In this document: positions 11,838 through 19,820 of the stretch, piece after piece
Numbering within the stretch: the first letter of the stretch is position 1
Layout of the letters: each line of letters begins with the position of its first letter
IMG/VR virus record: IMGVR_UViG_3300039186_001174
Location: 1 to 27,402 of that record
Reading direction: 5' to 3' (one strand)
DNA length: 27,402 nucleotides
From: a virus
The notes under the pieces: generated by a model
Database searches by the model: none
What the model saw: the letters and a program-made list of their open reading frames with translations, nothing else
What the model was told of the DNA's origin: nothing
Position numbers and translations under genes: made by a program

Positions 11838-12248
11838 ATGAAAAATAAGAAATGGAAAATATTTGCAGATGAATATCTATTAGATATGAACGCATCAAGA
11901 GCATACGTAGCAGCTGGTTACTCTGGTAAAACACCAGATAAGAATGCGTACAAGCTACTACAAAAGGAAGTTATAAAAGATTACATTCAAGAACAACAGG
12001 ACAAAATGGCAGTTAATGCCAAAATTGACAGAGAATTCCTTATTCAAGAATATAAAGAATTATTAAAAAGCTGCAAAGCTGAGGGATTATATGGTGACGG
12101 AACAGTAAAGGACCGTGGGAATTGGAATAGAGCATTAGCACAAATGGCTAAGATGCTTGGTATTGATGCACCACAGGAGATTACAGGTGAGATAACTCAC
12201 GTCTGGAACGTTGGGTTTGATTTACCAGATTCAACCGAAGAAGAGTAA
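11838..12248 (+). CDS. terS: Terminase small subunit
   Basis: A 136-aa protein. The N-terminal helix-turn-helix is of the small-terminase type (KIFADEYLLDMNASRAYVAA, then a GYSGKTPDKNAYKLL segment and IKDYI), followed by a helical oligomerisation region (about 50-110) and an acidic C-terminus (PDSTEEE) that probably contacts TerL. TerS binds phage DNA and starts packaging. It lies 3 bases after the GIY-YIG fusion and overlaps terL by 1 base (TAATG). Its first 50 residues are clearly related to those of the upstream fusion protein, so the two derive from a duplication. Confidence 0.85.
   Translation: MKNKKWKIFADEYLLDMNASRAYVAAGYSGKTPDKNAYKLLQKEVIKDYIQEQQDKMAVNAKIDREFLIQEYKELLKSCKAEGLYGDGTVKDRGNWNRALAQMAKMLGIDAPQEITGEITHVWNVGFDLPDSTEEE
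11861..11878 (+). repeat. 18-bp direct repeat in terS-like genes, copy B
   Basis: Identical to 11225-11242, 636 bp apart. The two copies bracket the whole GIY-YIG portion, so recombination between them would remove the nuclease and leave one intact TerS reading frame (636 = 212 codons). Confidence 0.9.
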
Positions 12249-13480
12249 TGGAAACGATAAAGCTATATCGACCACATACCAAACAAATACCTATTCACGA
12301 AGCCTGTAACGATAAATCAACATTATACATAACGGTGAACGCTGGTCGTCAATCAGGAAAGACAGCACTATCTCAACAGCAAGCTTTATATTGGTCCTTA
12401 TCGAAAAGTAAGATGATAACCTATTGGGTATCTCCAGTTGCTTCGCAAGCACAGAAGGTCTATAAACAGATTCTTGAAATGATTGTTAATACACCGTTCA
12501 TCAAATCTTACAAAGGTTCTCAAGGTGATATAGAAATTGTATTTAAAAACAATAGTGTTATCAAATTCCGTTCTGGAGCACAAGAGAACTCACTAAGAGG
12601 TGAATCAGTTGACTACCTTATTATTGATGAAGCAGCGTTTATTAAAGAATCAACCTATCAAGAGATACTTCTACCAATGCTTAATGTAAGAGGTAAGAAG
12701 GTGCTGATAATCAGTACTCCTAAGGGAAAGAATTGGTTCTTCAGACAATACAATAGAGGTATTATTGGTGAGGACGGATGTATGTCATATAAGTTTACAT
12801 CACTTGAGAACCCTTACTCCAATCCTAGAATCATTCAATCAGCTAAAGATTCAATGCCAAGCTTATTATACCGTCAAGAGTACCTTGGTGAGTTCGTTGA
12901 TAATGCTGCAGTAATTGAAAACATAGAAGAATTAGCTATTGTTAATCAAATTAATTCCCCTGTACCTGGTGACACTTATTATATCGGTATTGATGTTGCT
13001 TTGAAGAGTGACTACAATGTGACCGTTATAATGAACCAACACGATGAGGTGGTGCATATGGATAGAGTTAATAATATAAGCGCTCCAGCGTTAAAGGAAC
13101 GTCTCGTATCTATATTCAACCTTTGGAAACCAATCAAGATATATATTGAAGAGAATAACCAAGGTCTTCCAATTATTCAAGACCTTAAACAAATTCATAA
13201 AATAAGGAATATTCAAGGATTCTTAACAACATCTAAGAGTAAGCCAGAGATAATCAACCATCTTATAAATGCATTTGCATCTAAGAAGATAATGATAATT
13301 GATGATGATGTATTAAAGTCAGAACTGGAGATGTTCACTATGAGCATATCACCTAGCGGTCACGTTAAATTTGCTGCCCCAGATGGGTTCCACGATGATT
13401 GCGTAATGGCACTGGCCATAGCTTGGGAGTGTCTGCAAAAACATAAAGGAAGTGGATTACTTCAAGTCTATAAGATATAA
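12248..13480 (+). CDS. terL: Terminase large subunit
   Basis: A 410-aa protein with both TerL domains. ATPase: Walker A GRQSGKT at residues 33-39, Walker B YLIIDEAAF with Asp127-Glu128, and a coupling motif VLIISTPKG. Nuclease (RNase H fold): GIDVALKSDYN with its first acidic residue near 248, IEENNQG around 300, and HDDCVMALAIA with Asp383/Asp384. It powers DNA translocation into the capsid and cuts the concatemer. It is slightly short for the family, with a compact N-terminus. It overlaps terS by one base and is the last gene before the late motif at 13484-13516. Portal, its partner, is about 15 kb away. Confidence 0.95.
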   Translation: METIKLYRPHTKQIPIHEACNDKSTLYITVNAGRQSGKTALSQQQALYWSLSKSKMITYWVSPVASQAQKVYKQILEMIVNTPFIKSYKGSQGDIEIVFKNNSVIKFRSGAQENSLRGESVDYLIIDEAAFIKESTYQEILLPMLNVRGKKVLIISTPKGKNWFFRQYNRGIIGEDGCMSYKFTSLENPYSNPRIIQSAKDSMPSLLYRQEYLGEFVDNAAVIENIEELAIVNQINSPVPGDTYYIGIDVALKSDYNVTVIMNQHDEVVHMDRVNNISAPALKERLVSIFNLWKPIKIYIEENNQGLPIIQDLKQIHKIRNIQGFLTTSKSKPEIINHLINAFASKKIMIIDDDVLKSELEMFTMSISPSGHVKFAAPDGFHDDCVMALAIAWECLQKHKGSGLLQVYKI

Positions 13481-13483
13481 TTG

Positions 13484-13516
13484 ATGAAAACATTAATATA
13501 ATACAATATTTAAAAA
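13484..13516 (+). promoter_or_regulatory. Late phage promoter-like motif, copy 3
   Basis: ATG box at 13484-13486, then ACAATATTTAAAAA starting at 13503 (19 bases, the shortest spacing of the seven), 11 bases before the gene at 13527. It drives the tail-tip unit. Confidence 0.65.
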
Positions 13517-13526
13517 ACAAAGATAA

Positions 13527-14969
13527 ATGGCAATTACAGTAATTTCTCAACCAGCAGATGTACACGCTGCATATAATCCAATTAAATTCACTTTGCAGAG
13601 CGATAACGCTGCATTGCCTGGGTTTCGTTATATTATCCAGATATTTGATGCTGGAACATCTAATCTATTGGTAGACTATAAAGCAGCACCAGACCCAACA
13701 CTCCCAAGTGGTCAGACTCAGTTTGATATATCTCGTATAATTCAAAACAAAGTTGATAAATTTTTAACATTTGAGAGTAATGCTGTAAACCTATCAACAG
13801 GTGCATACTATGAATATGATATTAAATTTGGTGAGAGTAGAAATTCTGACTGGGCATACCAAGATTATGTCTTTCATACAGTACCAGGTGGTAATACTGC
13901 CCTTACTTCTGATTCAGCTTTAATTGGTACAGGAACAGATATACCCCATGGTTATATCACATCAGACCAAATATTCCTTTCAAGGTCTGCGCCTTATGGT
14001 GATGATAGAGATTTGATTGATGGTTACTTTATAGTGCTTTCAGCTATATCAACAACAACAGTGGCAATTGACCTTTCTGGTATTGTTGATTCTGGTGGAG
14101 CGGCAACTGGAGACACAAGATATTCAGACTATCAAAAGTTAATTACCTTAGATATTGCAAGTGTAACTAGCTTAACAGCTGTAAATGCAGCACAGGACGT
14201 TGTGGAGTATGCTCTTGAATCTGGGAGTTTGGATGAATATGTATTGTCTGGTGCTTCAAGTCAGTTCCTAACAGACCTTGGAGGTAACTTCTATGCAACG
14301 GAGCTACAAAGTTTATTCGTTAATATGCTTCAACTCACTGAGCCAAGTGGTGAATTACTATATTTCGAGAATGATGGTGGTGATATACTTTCAAAAGCTA
14401 ATGCTGGTGTATTTCCAGTTTACTCTAATTCAATTGGACCTGGTAACCTAGGAGCACTTTCGTTGGTATCTGGCACAACAAATCTTATAAAGGATGATAC
14501 ATTGTATTATGATGTATATGTAATGGACGGAGCAACGCAAAAGTCTGAGAAGCTAAGAGTAAATATAGATAGAAGATGTAAGATTAATACAACTGAAATC
14601 TTGTTTATGGATAGGAAAGGAAGCTTTATGTCGTTCGCTTTCCAGAATAGAGGATTTGAAAGCATCAACGCTGATAGACAAACATATAGAAAATATGTAG
14701 CTGACTACAAAACTTCATCTGAAGGTGAAAGTACATACCATTCAAAGTATACCAAAATATTAAATTTGAATACCAACTTTATGAATGAGGATATGAACGT
14801 ATACTACGAGCAGTTATTTACTTCAAGGCACACATACATCAAGTATGATGGTATATGGTATGCTTGCACTGCAAAAGACACAAGTTTGAACAATGAGTAT
14901 GAATTAAATAATAAGAATATTAAGAAGAACCTATCTGTAACATTTGATTTGGTATCTCCAATAAACTAA
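13527..14969 (+). CDS. Tail-tip/distal tail structural protein
   Basis: A 480-aa beta-rich protein with no enzymatic motif. The N-terminus (VISQPADVHAAYNPIKFTLQ, GFRYIIQIFDAGT, FDISRIIQNKV) resembles a protein type I associate with the tail-tip region of Bacteroidota phages, encoded next to the large protein that follows. The C-terminal part contains an RRCKINTTEILFMDRKGSFM segment and ends SVTFDLVSPIN. Position between TerL and the 1170-aa tail-tip gene, under a late motif, supports a virion role. Whether it is Dit-like, adhesin-like or a baseplate spike cannot be decided here. Confidence 0.6.
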   Translation: MAITVISQPADVHAAYNPIKFTLQSDNAALPGFRYIIQIFDAGTSNLLVDYKAAPDPTLPSGQTQFDISRIIQNKVDKFLTFESNAVNLSTGAYYEYDIKFGESRNSDWAYQDYVFHTVPGGNTALTSDSALIGTGTDIPHGYITSDQIFLSRSAPYGDDRDLIDGYFIVLSAISTTTVAIDLSGIVDSGGAATGDTRYSDYQKLITLDIASVTSLTAVNAAQDVVEYALESGSLDEYVLSGASSQFLTDLGGNFYATELQSLFVNMLQLTEPSGELLYFENDGGDILSKANAGVFPVYSNSIGPGNLGALSLVSGTTNLIKDDTLYYDVYVMDGATQKSEKLRVNIDRRCKINTTEILFMDRKGSFMSFAFQNRGFESINADRQTYRKYVADYKTSSEGESTYHSKYTKILNLNTNFMNEDMNVYYEQLFTSRHTYIKYDGIWYACTAKDTSLNNEYELNNKNIKKNLSVTFDLVSPIN

Positions 14970-14976
14970 GATAATA

Positions 14977-17900
14977 ATGATTTCAACAATAGTTAGAATA
15001 CAATTGGTTGACGGTGACCAAGAGGGTTACCTTGATGTAATGGAAGGTACTGCATTTCCTATCACAAAGTCTATTAGTGATATACGTGATGTATCTTCTC
15101 GTTCTGGGTCGTTTTCAAAAACGATTAAGCTACCAGGTTCGAAGAATAATAGCTTAATGTTAAATAATTACTTCAAATTGAACGTTGAGAGTGGTAAGTT
15201 TGATATTAACAAGATTCAAATGTGTACTGTTATTCAAAACGGTGTTATTGTATTCGATAATGTTTATCTAAGATTGATGAAAGTTGTCACCAATGAGAAT
15301 CGTGGTGAAGAAATGTATGACGAGATTGAATATGAAGTTCAGATTAGAAATAGTGTTTCTGATTTCTTCAAGGATATTAACAATAAGTACTTAAGTGACC
15401 TTAAAGGTTGGGGTACATTTACTCACGACTACACAGTGGCCAATATTTCAGATTCATTTACACACACACAAGTTGATGGTTACAAATATGTAATGCCATA
15501 TATCGAAGGAGGTAATGAATATTCAATCCAAGAGTTTATGCCTGGTATTTATGCCAAACAATACTTTGATAGAATCCACCAACAAAATGGTTATAGCTAT
15601 GAGTGGGATTCAATATCTGCAAGTACTATCCAATTTGATAAATTAATCATACCTTACGGTGGTGACGTTAAGAAGATTAGTGATGACGTTATGTCTGGAA
15701 GAATAATTGAGGCTGATAAATTAGGTTTTGAACAAAGAGTTGAAATCTTTCAAGATTTATATGGTCTACCTTCAACTAGCGCAAAGGTACTTGAGGTTAG
15801 TGAGAATGAAGTTGACCCTCTTGACCTATATTCAGCATCAACATCAACATATGATAATGACCTTATCGTTAATCCACCATCTTCTATTCAATATAAGGTA
15901 ACATTAGATTGGAGATTAGAAGCACATAATTTTGAAGCTTTCGATATATATAATGGTTGGTGGGATATGGATAGTGGAACTCCTTATGAAGATTTAAACG
16001 CTATTAGACCAATGCTTTCGATTCGAGACCAAGTGGGTACCGTTAGAGGTACTGTTTTCCTTGAACCAGATACATACAATACGTTTGGTACATATTACCC
16101 AGACATGGCTGGGGTAGATGTAGGGAGATATGAAGATGGTTATGTTAAATATAATGGTAGTTTTGTCATTCCAACTAATTCTTCAAGAGTTGTTTGTAGT
16201 GGTGGTAGCCAATCATATTTAATCAACGTAACTGATATTGGACCAGCATCTGAAATGACACTACACGAGCAATTAGAATTACCGCACTTAGCTGGTATTC
16301 AAAGATTCCATAAAGAAGATACGCTTCACTACAATACATTTGCCTATAGATTATTTGTTGATAATATATCTATTGAGATAGCACCTTCAACTGATAGTGG
16401 TTTACTTCCAAATAGTGAGATTAATTTACAAAACTTCATACCTAAGAAATTTTTGCAAAGTAATTTCCTAAAATCAATTTATCAAAAATATAACTTATAT
16501 GCTGATATTGACCCAAATAATCCACGTAATATTATCTACAAAACTAGAGATAGTTTCTATGATGATGGTGAGGTAAAGGATTTTACCACTAAATTATGTA
16601 AAGAAATACCTCAAGAAACGTTCTTCATTCCAGAGATTTCATCTAAAAAACTTATATTAAGCTATGCTGATGATGACAAGGACCCTGTTTTAACGGCCTA
16701 TAAGAATGAAACCAATGAAACATATGCTCAAGTTGAAGTAACATTCGAAAATGAGAACGTTAAAGGTATTAAAAGAAATGATGAAAAGTTCTCATCAACA
16801 GTAAATGCTGTTTCATCATTCGGTGCTGTATTACCTATACTATCTCCTGATTTCAAATTCAACACAAGGATAATGATTGATGGTGGTGCATATGCTTGTA
16901 ACACCTTTAAAATTAAAGAGAGTGTAGATGATACATATTCATTCACTAGCTACCCTTACATCGGATTACTTGATAAACCATATGATGCTGATTTCTCAAT
17001 TGAGTATGCACAACCTGATTATTACGCTTACGACCCAGCAAACCTTACAAACAACAATCTATATGTAAATCACTGGAGACGTACACTTTCTCAAATGAAC
17101 TCTGGAAAGATGCTTAAAGCTTATTTCTGGTTAACCGAGGAGGATTTTAAAGGTATCAAGCTAAATGATATATTGAAGGTGAAGGAGTCATTCTTCTATA
17201 TTAATAAGGTTGCTGATTACGATGCTAATAGCAATTTACCAACATTGATTGAGTTATTAACAATTGAAGATGATTTAAGATTATTGCCAATTGGCAGAGA
17301 TGTTAAACAAACGCAAGTCGAAACTAACAGCGGAGTTCCGATTAGACCGAATAGGCCAACTGGACCAGTAATCGGACAACAAGGTGGTTTATCTCATATT
17401 ACACAGACAAGAAATACAATCACATCTATCTTTGGAACGGGTGTTAACACTCTTCAAAACCAAGGGACAGGAAATAACTTGCCGAATAACTTCAGAGGTT
17501 ACGTTGTTGGAGATAATCTATTCCCAACTGAGAGTGGATACTACATCGGTGGTGCCAGTTTAACGAGCACTAAGCTTAGTTTAAGCAATGATGCATCTGT
17601 TTTATCCAATGGAGCATTAACTCAATCTGATGAATTAGGTCAAGTGGTATTCAAACCAGATGGACTTGTATATAATCCAAAATATGTTGGTGATGGATAT
17701 GTGGAACCAGGTTACTATGATAACCCAATTTCGGATATCATATTTACTTACGATATTGTTGATAGTGGAACAACCGCTACAACAACTACAATGAATACTA
17801 CTAAACTACAAATCAATGCGGAAGAAGTTATATTCAGTACTGGTAAAACTATTCAAATGAGTGGAACAAGTGTTGATGTGACTAATACAACGTTAAGTTA

Positions 17901-18489
17901 TAGTGGTAACCCAGTGATTGAATTCACTAACGATGCTACAACAGTTAGTTATGATGGGGAAAAAAGAGTTGAAGTTAATGAAGCTGCTACAACAGTTAGT
18001 TATGATGGGGAAAAAAGAGTTGAAGTTAATGAAGCTGCTACAACAGTTAGTTATGATGGGGAAAAAAGAGTTGAAGTTAATGAAGCTGGAACACTATTCA
18101 CAGAACCTGTGTCATTTATTGATGATGGGTCTTTCAATAGTAGTTTATCAATTTATACAGCAACAACTACAGATGCAACCGTAACAACAATAAGAGAAAT
18201 TCCAATGAATGATACCAGCTTAAACTTATATAATATTAAAGTGGTTGGTAAAGGTGCTGGTTCACAATACTTCTATAAGAATAGTGAGTTATTAATTAAA
18301 GGTAATGGTGTTTCAGCACCAACACAGGTTAATAATGTATATGAGCGTGAGCACGTAACGTCAACAGAAGATAGTGATATCGAATTAACAACATCTGGTG
18401 GTATAGGTGTGATGAGGATAAGAGTTACTGGTATAATAGCAACAACATTCGATTGGATTGTTAAAATAGATGGAAATAAAATAGTATAA
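14977..18489 (+). CDS. Large tail-tip/baseplate protein with fibre-like repeat region
   Basis: A 1170-aa protein, the largest of the phage. The N-terminal module (VRIQLVDGDQEGYLDV, then FPITKSISDIRDVSSRSGSF and SKTIKLPGSKNN) is, as I recall, characteristic of large tail proteins of Bacteroidota phages. A long mixed alpha/beta middle follows. From about residue 790 it becomes fibre-like with Gly/Asn/Thr-rich sequence, and at about 988-1038 it has three 17-aa repeats (TTVSYDGEKRVEVNEAA). A degenerate fourth (TTLSYSGNPVIEFTNDA) directly precedes them. The end (1050-1170) is a compact beta domain. Likely role: tail tip that organises fibres or contacts the host receptor. It starts 7 bases after the previous gene. 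Confidence 0.65.
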   Translation: MISTIVRIQLVDGDQEGYLDVMEGTAFPITKSISDIRDVSSRSGSFSKTIKLPGSKNNSLMLNNYFKLNVESGKFDINKIQMCTVIQNGVIVFDNVYLRLMKVVTNENRGEEMYDEIEYEVQIRNSVSDFFKDINNKYLSDLKGWGTFTHDYTVANISDSFTHTQVDGYKYVMPYIEGGNEYSIQEFMPGIYAKQYFDRIHQQNGYSYEWDSISASTIQFDKLIIPYGGDVKKISDDVMSGRIIEADKLGFEQRVEIFQDLYGLPSTSAKVLEVSENEVDPLDLYSASTSTYDNDLIVNPPSSIQYKVTLDWRLEAHNFEAFDIYNGWWDMDSGTPYEDLNAIRPMLSIRDQVGTVRGTVFLEPDTYNTFGTYYPDMAGVDVGRYEDGYVKYNGSFVIPTNSSRVVCSGGSQSYLINVTDIGPASEMTLHEQLELPHLAGIQRFHKEDTLHYNTFAYRLFVDNISIEIAPSTDSGLLPNSEINLQNFIPKKFLQSNFLKSIYQKYNLYADIDPNNPRNIIYKTRDSFYDDGEVKDFTTKLCKEIPQETFFIPEISSKKLILSYADDDKDPVLTAYKNETNETYAQVEVTFENENVKGIKRNDEKFSSTVNAVSSFGAVLPILSPDFKFNTRIMIDGGAYACNTFKIKESVDDTYSFTSYPYIGLLDKPYDADFSIEYAQPDYYAYDPANLTNNNLYVNHWRRTLSQMNSGKMLKAYFWLTEEDFKGIKLNDILKVKESFFYINKVADYDANSNLPTLIELLTIEDDLRLLPIGRDVKQTQVETNSGVPIRPNRPTGPVIGQQGGLSHITQTRNTITSIFGTGVNTLQNQGTGNNLPNNFRGYVVGDNLFPTESGYYIGGASLTSTKLSLSNDASVLSNGALTQSDELGQVVFKPDGLVYNPKYVGDGYVEPGYYDNPISDIIFTYDIVDSGTTATTTTMNTTKLQINAEEVIFSTGKTIQMSGTSVDVTNTTLSYSGNPVIEFTNDATTVSYDGEKRVEVNEAATTVSYDGEKRVEVNEAATTVSYDGEKRVEVNEAGTLFTEPVSFIDDGSFNSSLSIYTATTTDATVTTIREIPMNDTSLNLYNIKVVGKGAGSQYFYKNSELLIKGNGVSAPTQVNNVYEREHVTSTEDSDIELTTSGGIGVMRIRVTGIIATTFDWIVKIDGNKIV
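17938..18090 (+). repeat. Three 51-bp tandem coding repeats
   Basis: Units start at 17938, 17989 and 18040. The first two are identical at every base and the third differs only in its last codon (GGA for GCT). Each encodes 17 residues, so copy-number changes keep the frame. Near-perfect DNA identity implies recent expansion. Confidence 0.95.
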
Positions 18490-18501
18490 AATTAAAGAAT
18501 T

Positions 18502-18897
18502 ATGAGTGGATTAAAAAATGGGATAACCCAATTAGGAATAGATGATGATGGCTCACCAGTAGTATTCGTACTTAAGCGTTTAGCTATTGGTGATTGGAAT
18601 ATGAATGCTAGTGGTGGTGGAAGTGGAAGTTTATTAAAAAGTGTGAATCACGGACTATCAGCCACTGAATGGAAAACAGTTTCTGAACCAAATATAGTAA
18701 TCAGAAATGATGCAGATACAGTATACTATAAATTGTTAGGTGGATATGATGGTGTTACAACCAGTGGAATATTCAATGGTTGGAATGTTTCATTCTTTGC
18801 TTTAGCTACTTCAACTGCTTCTGTTTTCGATAGTGCTTCATTTAATAGCACAAGTTATAATCGTGGCTGGATTAGCTTTTTATATATTCCAGATTAA
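18502..18897 (+). CDS. Short tail-fibre protein / fibre tip, paralogue of the next fibre's C-terminus
   Basis: A 131-aa protein. Its body (IGDWNMNASGGG, VNHGLS, IVIRNDADTVYY, FDSASFNS, RGWISFLYI) aligns in order with the last ~105 residues of the fibre at 18946-19809 (ITNWNMNVSAAG, VAHGLG, LIVQNDAVTTIY, FDSTDFDG, RGWVTITLNV). The shared unit is therefore a beta-rich fibre-tip domain present twice, here with only a short N-terminal extension. Probably a receptor-binding or trimer-capping domain; inferred from position and duplication. It is separated by 12 bases from the large tail-tip gene. Confidence 0.7.
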   Translation: MSGLKNGITQLGIDDDGSPVVFVLKRLAIGDWNMNASGGGSGSLLKSVNHGLSATEWKTVSEPNIVIRNDADTVYYKLLGGYDGVTTSGIFNGWNVSFFALATSTASVFDSASFNSTSYNRGWISFLYIPD

Positions 18898-18901
18898 TAA
18901 A

Positions 18902-18937
18902 ATGATAGAATTACTAATATAATACAATATTTAAAAA
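18902..18937 (+). promoter_or_regulatory. Late phage promoter-like motif, copy 4
   Basis: ATG box at 18902-18904, then ACAATATTTAAAAA starting at 18924 (22 bases), 9 bases before the fibre gene at 18946. Confidence 0.7.
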
Positions 18938-18945
18938 GAAAGAAA

Positions 18946-19809
18946 ATGGCAATAATTTATAGAAATACAAAAGGTTCACCACTAACATATACTGAATTAG
19001 ATAATAACTTTTTTGAGTTAGAATCTGGAATAACTGGTGGAACACTTGGACTTGATGCTGTATTGGTTGTTGGAAACGAAACTGATGGTAGTGATTTAAT
19101 CATATCATCTGGTGACACATTAGTTATCAACGGTTCAATAAGTGGTTTAACAGCTGAAACATTAGCTGAAACATTAGTAGAAGGTAATACAACATCTGGA
19201 ACTGATTTAGTTATTAGTGTTGGGGATAACCTATCAATATTAGGTACCGTTACAGGTATTCCGACTTCTACATTAGATGAGATTCTTGCAGAAGGAAATG
19301 AAACTGGTGGTAATAATTTAATCATTGATAGTGGTGATGAACTTGTGGTTGATGGTGATATTAATTCAGCAACTGAAATAAGCATACAACAATCTGGTAC
19401 TGATGTGGCAAGATTTGGAACAACAGGAACAACAATCTCACCAGTTTTAATTATACAAGATGGTATGCAATTTGGTAAAACTGGACCAAAGTTTATAAAA
19501 GTTGAATACACAATCACTAACTGGAATATGAATGTGTCTGCAGCTGGAACAGCAACATTTAACGTTGCACATGGACTTGGAGCATCATTTGTTAATATTA
19601 GAGAAGTTAGTTTAATTGTTCAAAATGATGCTGTCACAACAATATATGATTCAACTAATCCATTTGCTACATTTCAAACAATATTAGGTGTCTCTGCTAT
19701 TGATACAACTAATATTGTGTTAGGTATTAGAACTGGTACAGCGTTCGATTCAACAGATTTCGATGGCTCAGGCACAAGAGGTTGGGTGACAATAACATTA
19801 AACGTATAA
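18946..19809 (+). CDS. Tail fibre protein
   Basis: A 287-aa protein. The N-terminus (YRNTKGSPLTYTELDNNFFEL) is a common phage fibre attachment sequence. Residues about 33-145 contain three repeats of about 38 aa built on GNxTxGxxLIIxxGDxLxIxG (start points near VVGNETDGSDLIISSGD, VEGNTTSGTDLVISVGD and AEGNETGGNNLIIDSGD), suggesting a beta-helical or trimeric shaft. The last ~105 residues are the tip domain shared with the 131-aa protein upstream. It has its own late motif. Probably host recognition. Confidence 0.75.
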   Translation: MAIIYRNTKGSPLTYTELDNNFFELESGITGGTLGLDAVLVVGNETDGSDLIISSGDTLVINGSISGLTAETLAETLVEGNTTSGTDLVISVGDNLSILGTVTGIPTSTLDEILAEGNETGGNNLIIDSGDELVVDGDINSATEISIQQSGTDVARFGTTGTTISPVLIIQDGMQFGKTGPKFIKVEYTITNWNMNVSAAGTATFNVAHGLGASFVNIREVSLIVQNDAVTTIYDSTNPFATFQTILGVSAIDTTNIVLGIRTGTAFDSTDFDGSGTRGWVTITLNV

Positions 19810-19820
19810 AATCATAAACA

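Noticed and set aside
17918-18184. Plus-strand 88-codon frame with LLQQLVMMGKKELKLMK repeats
   Set aside because: Another frame through the 51-bp repeats inside the tail-tip gene.
18957-19517. Minus-strand 186-codon frame over the fibre gene
   Set aside because: Antisense shadow of the repetitive fibre shaft; no late or early promoter motif serves it.
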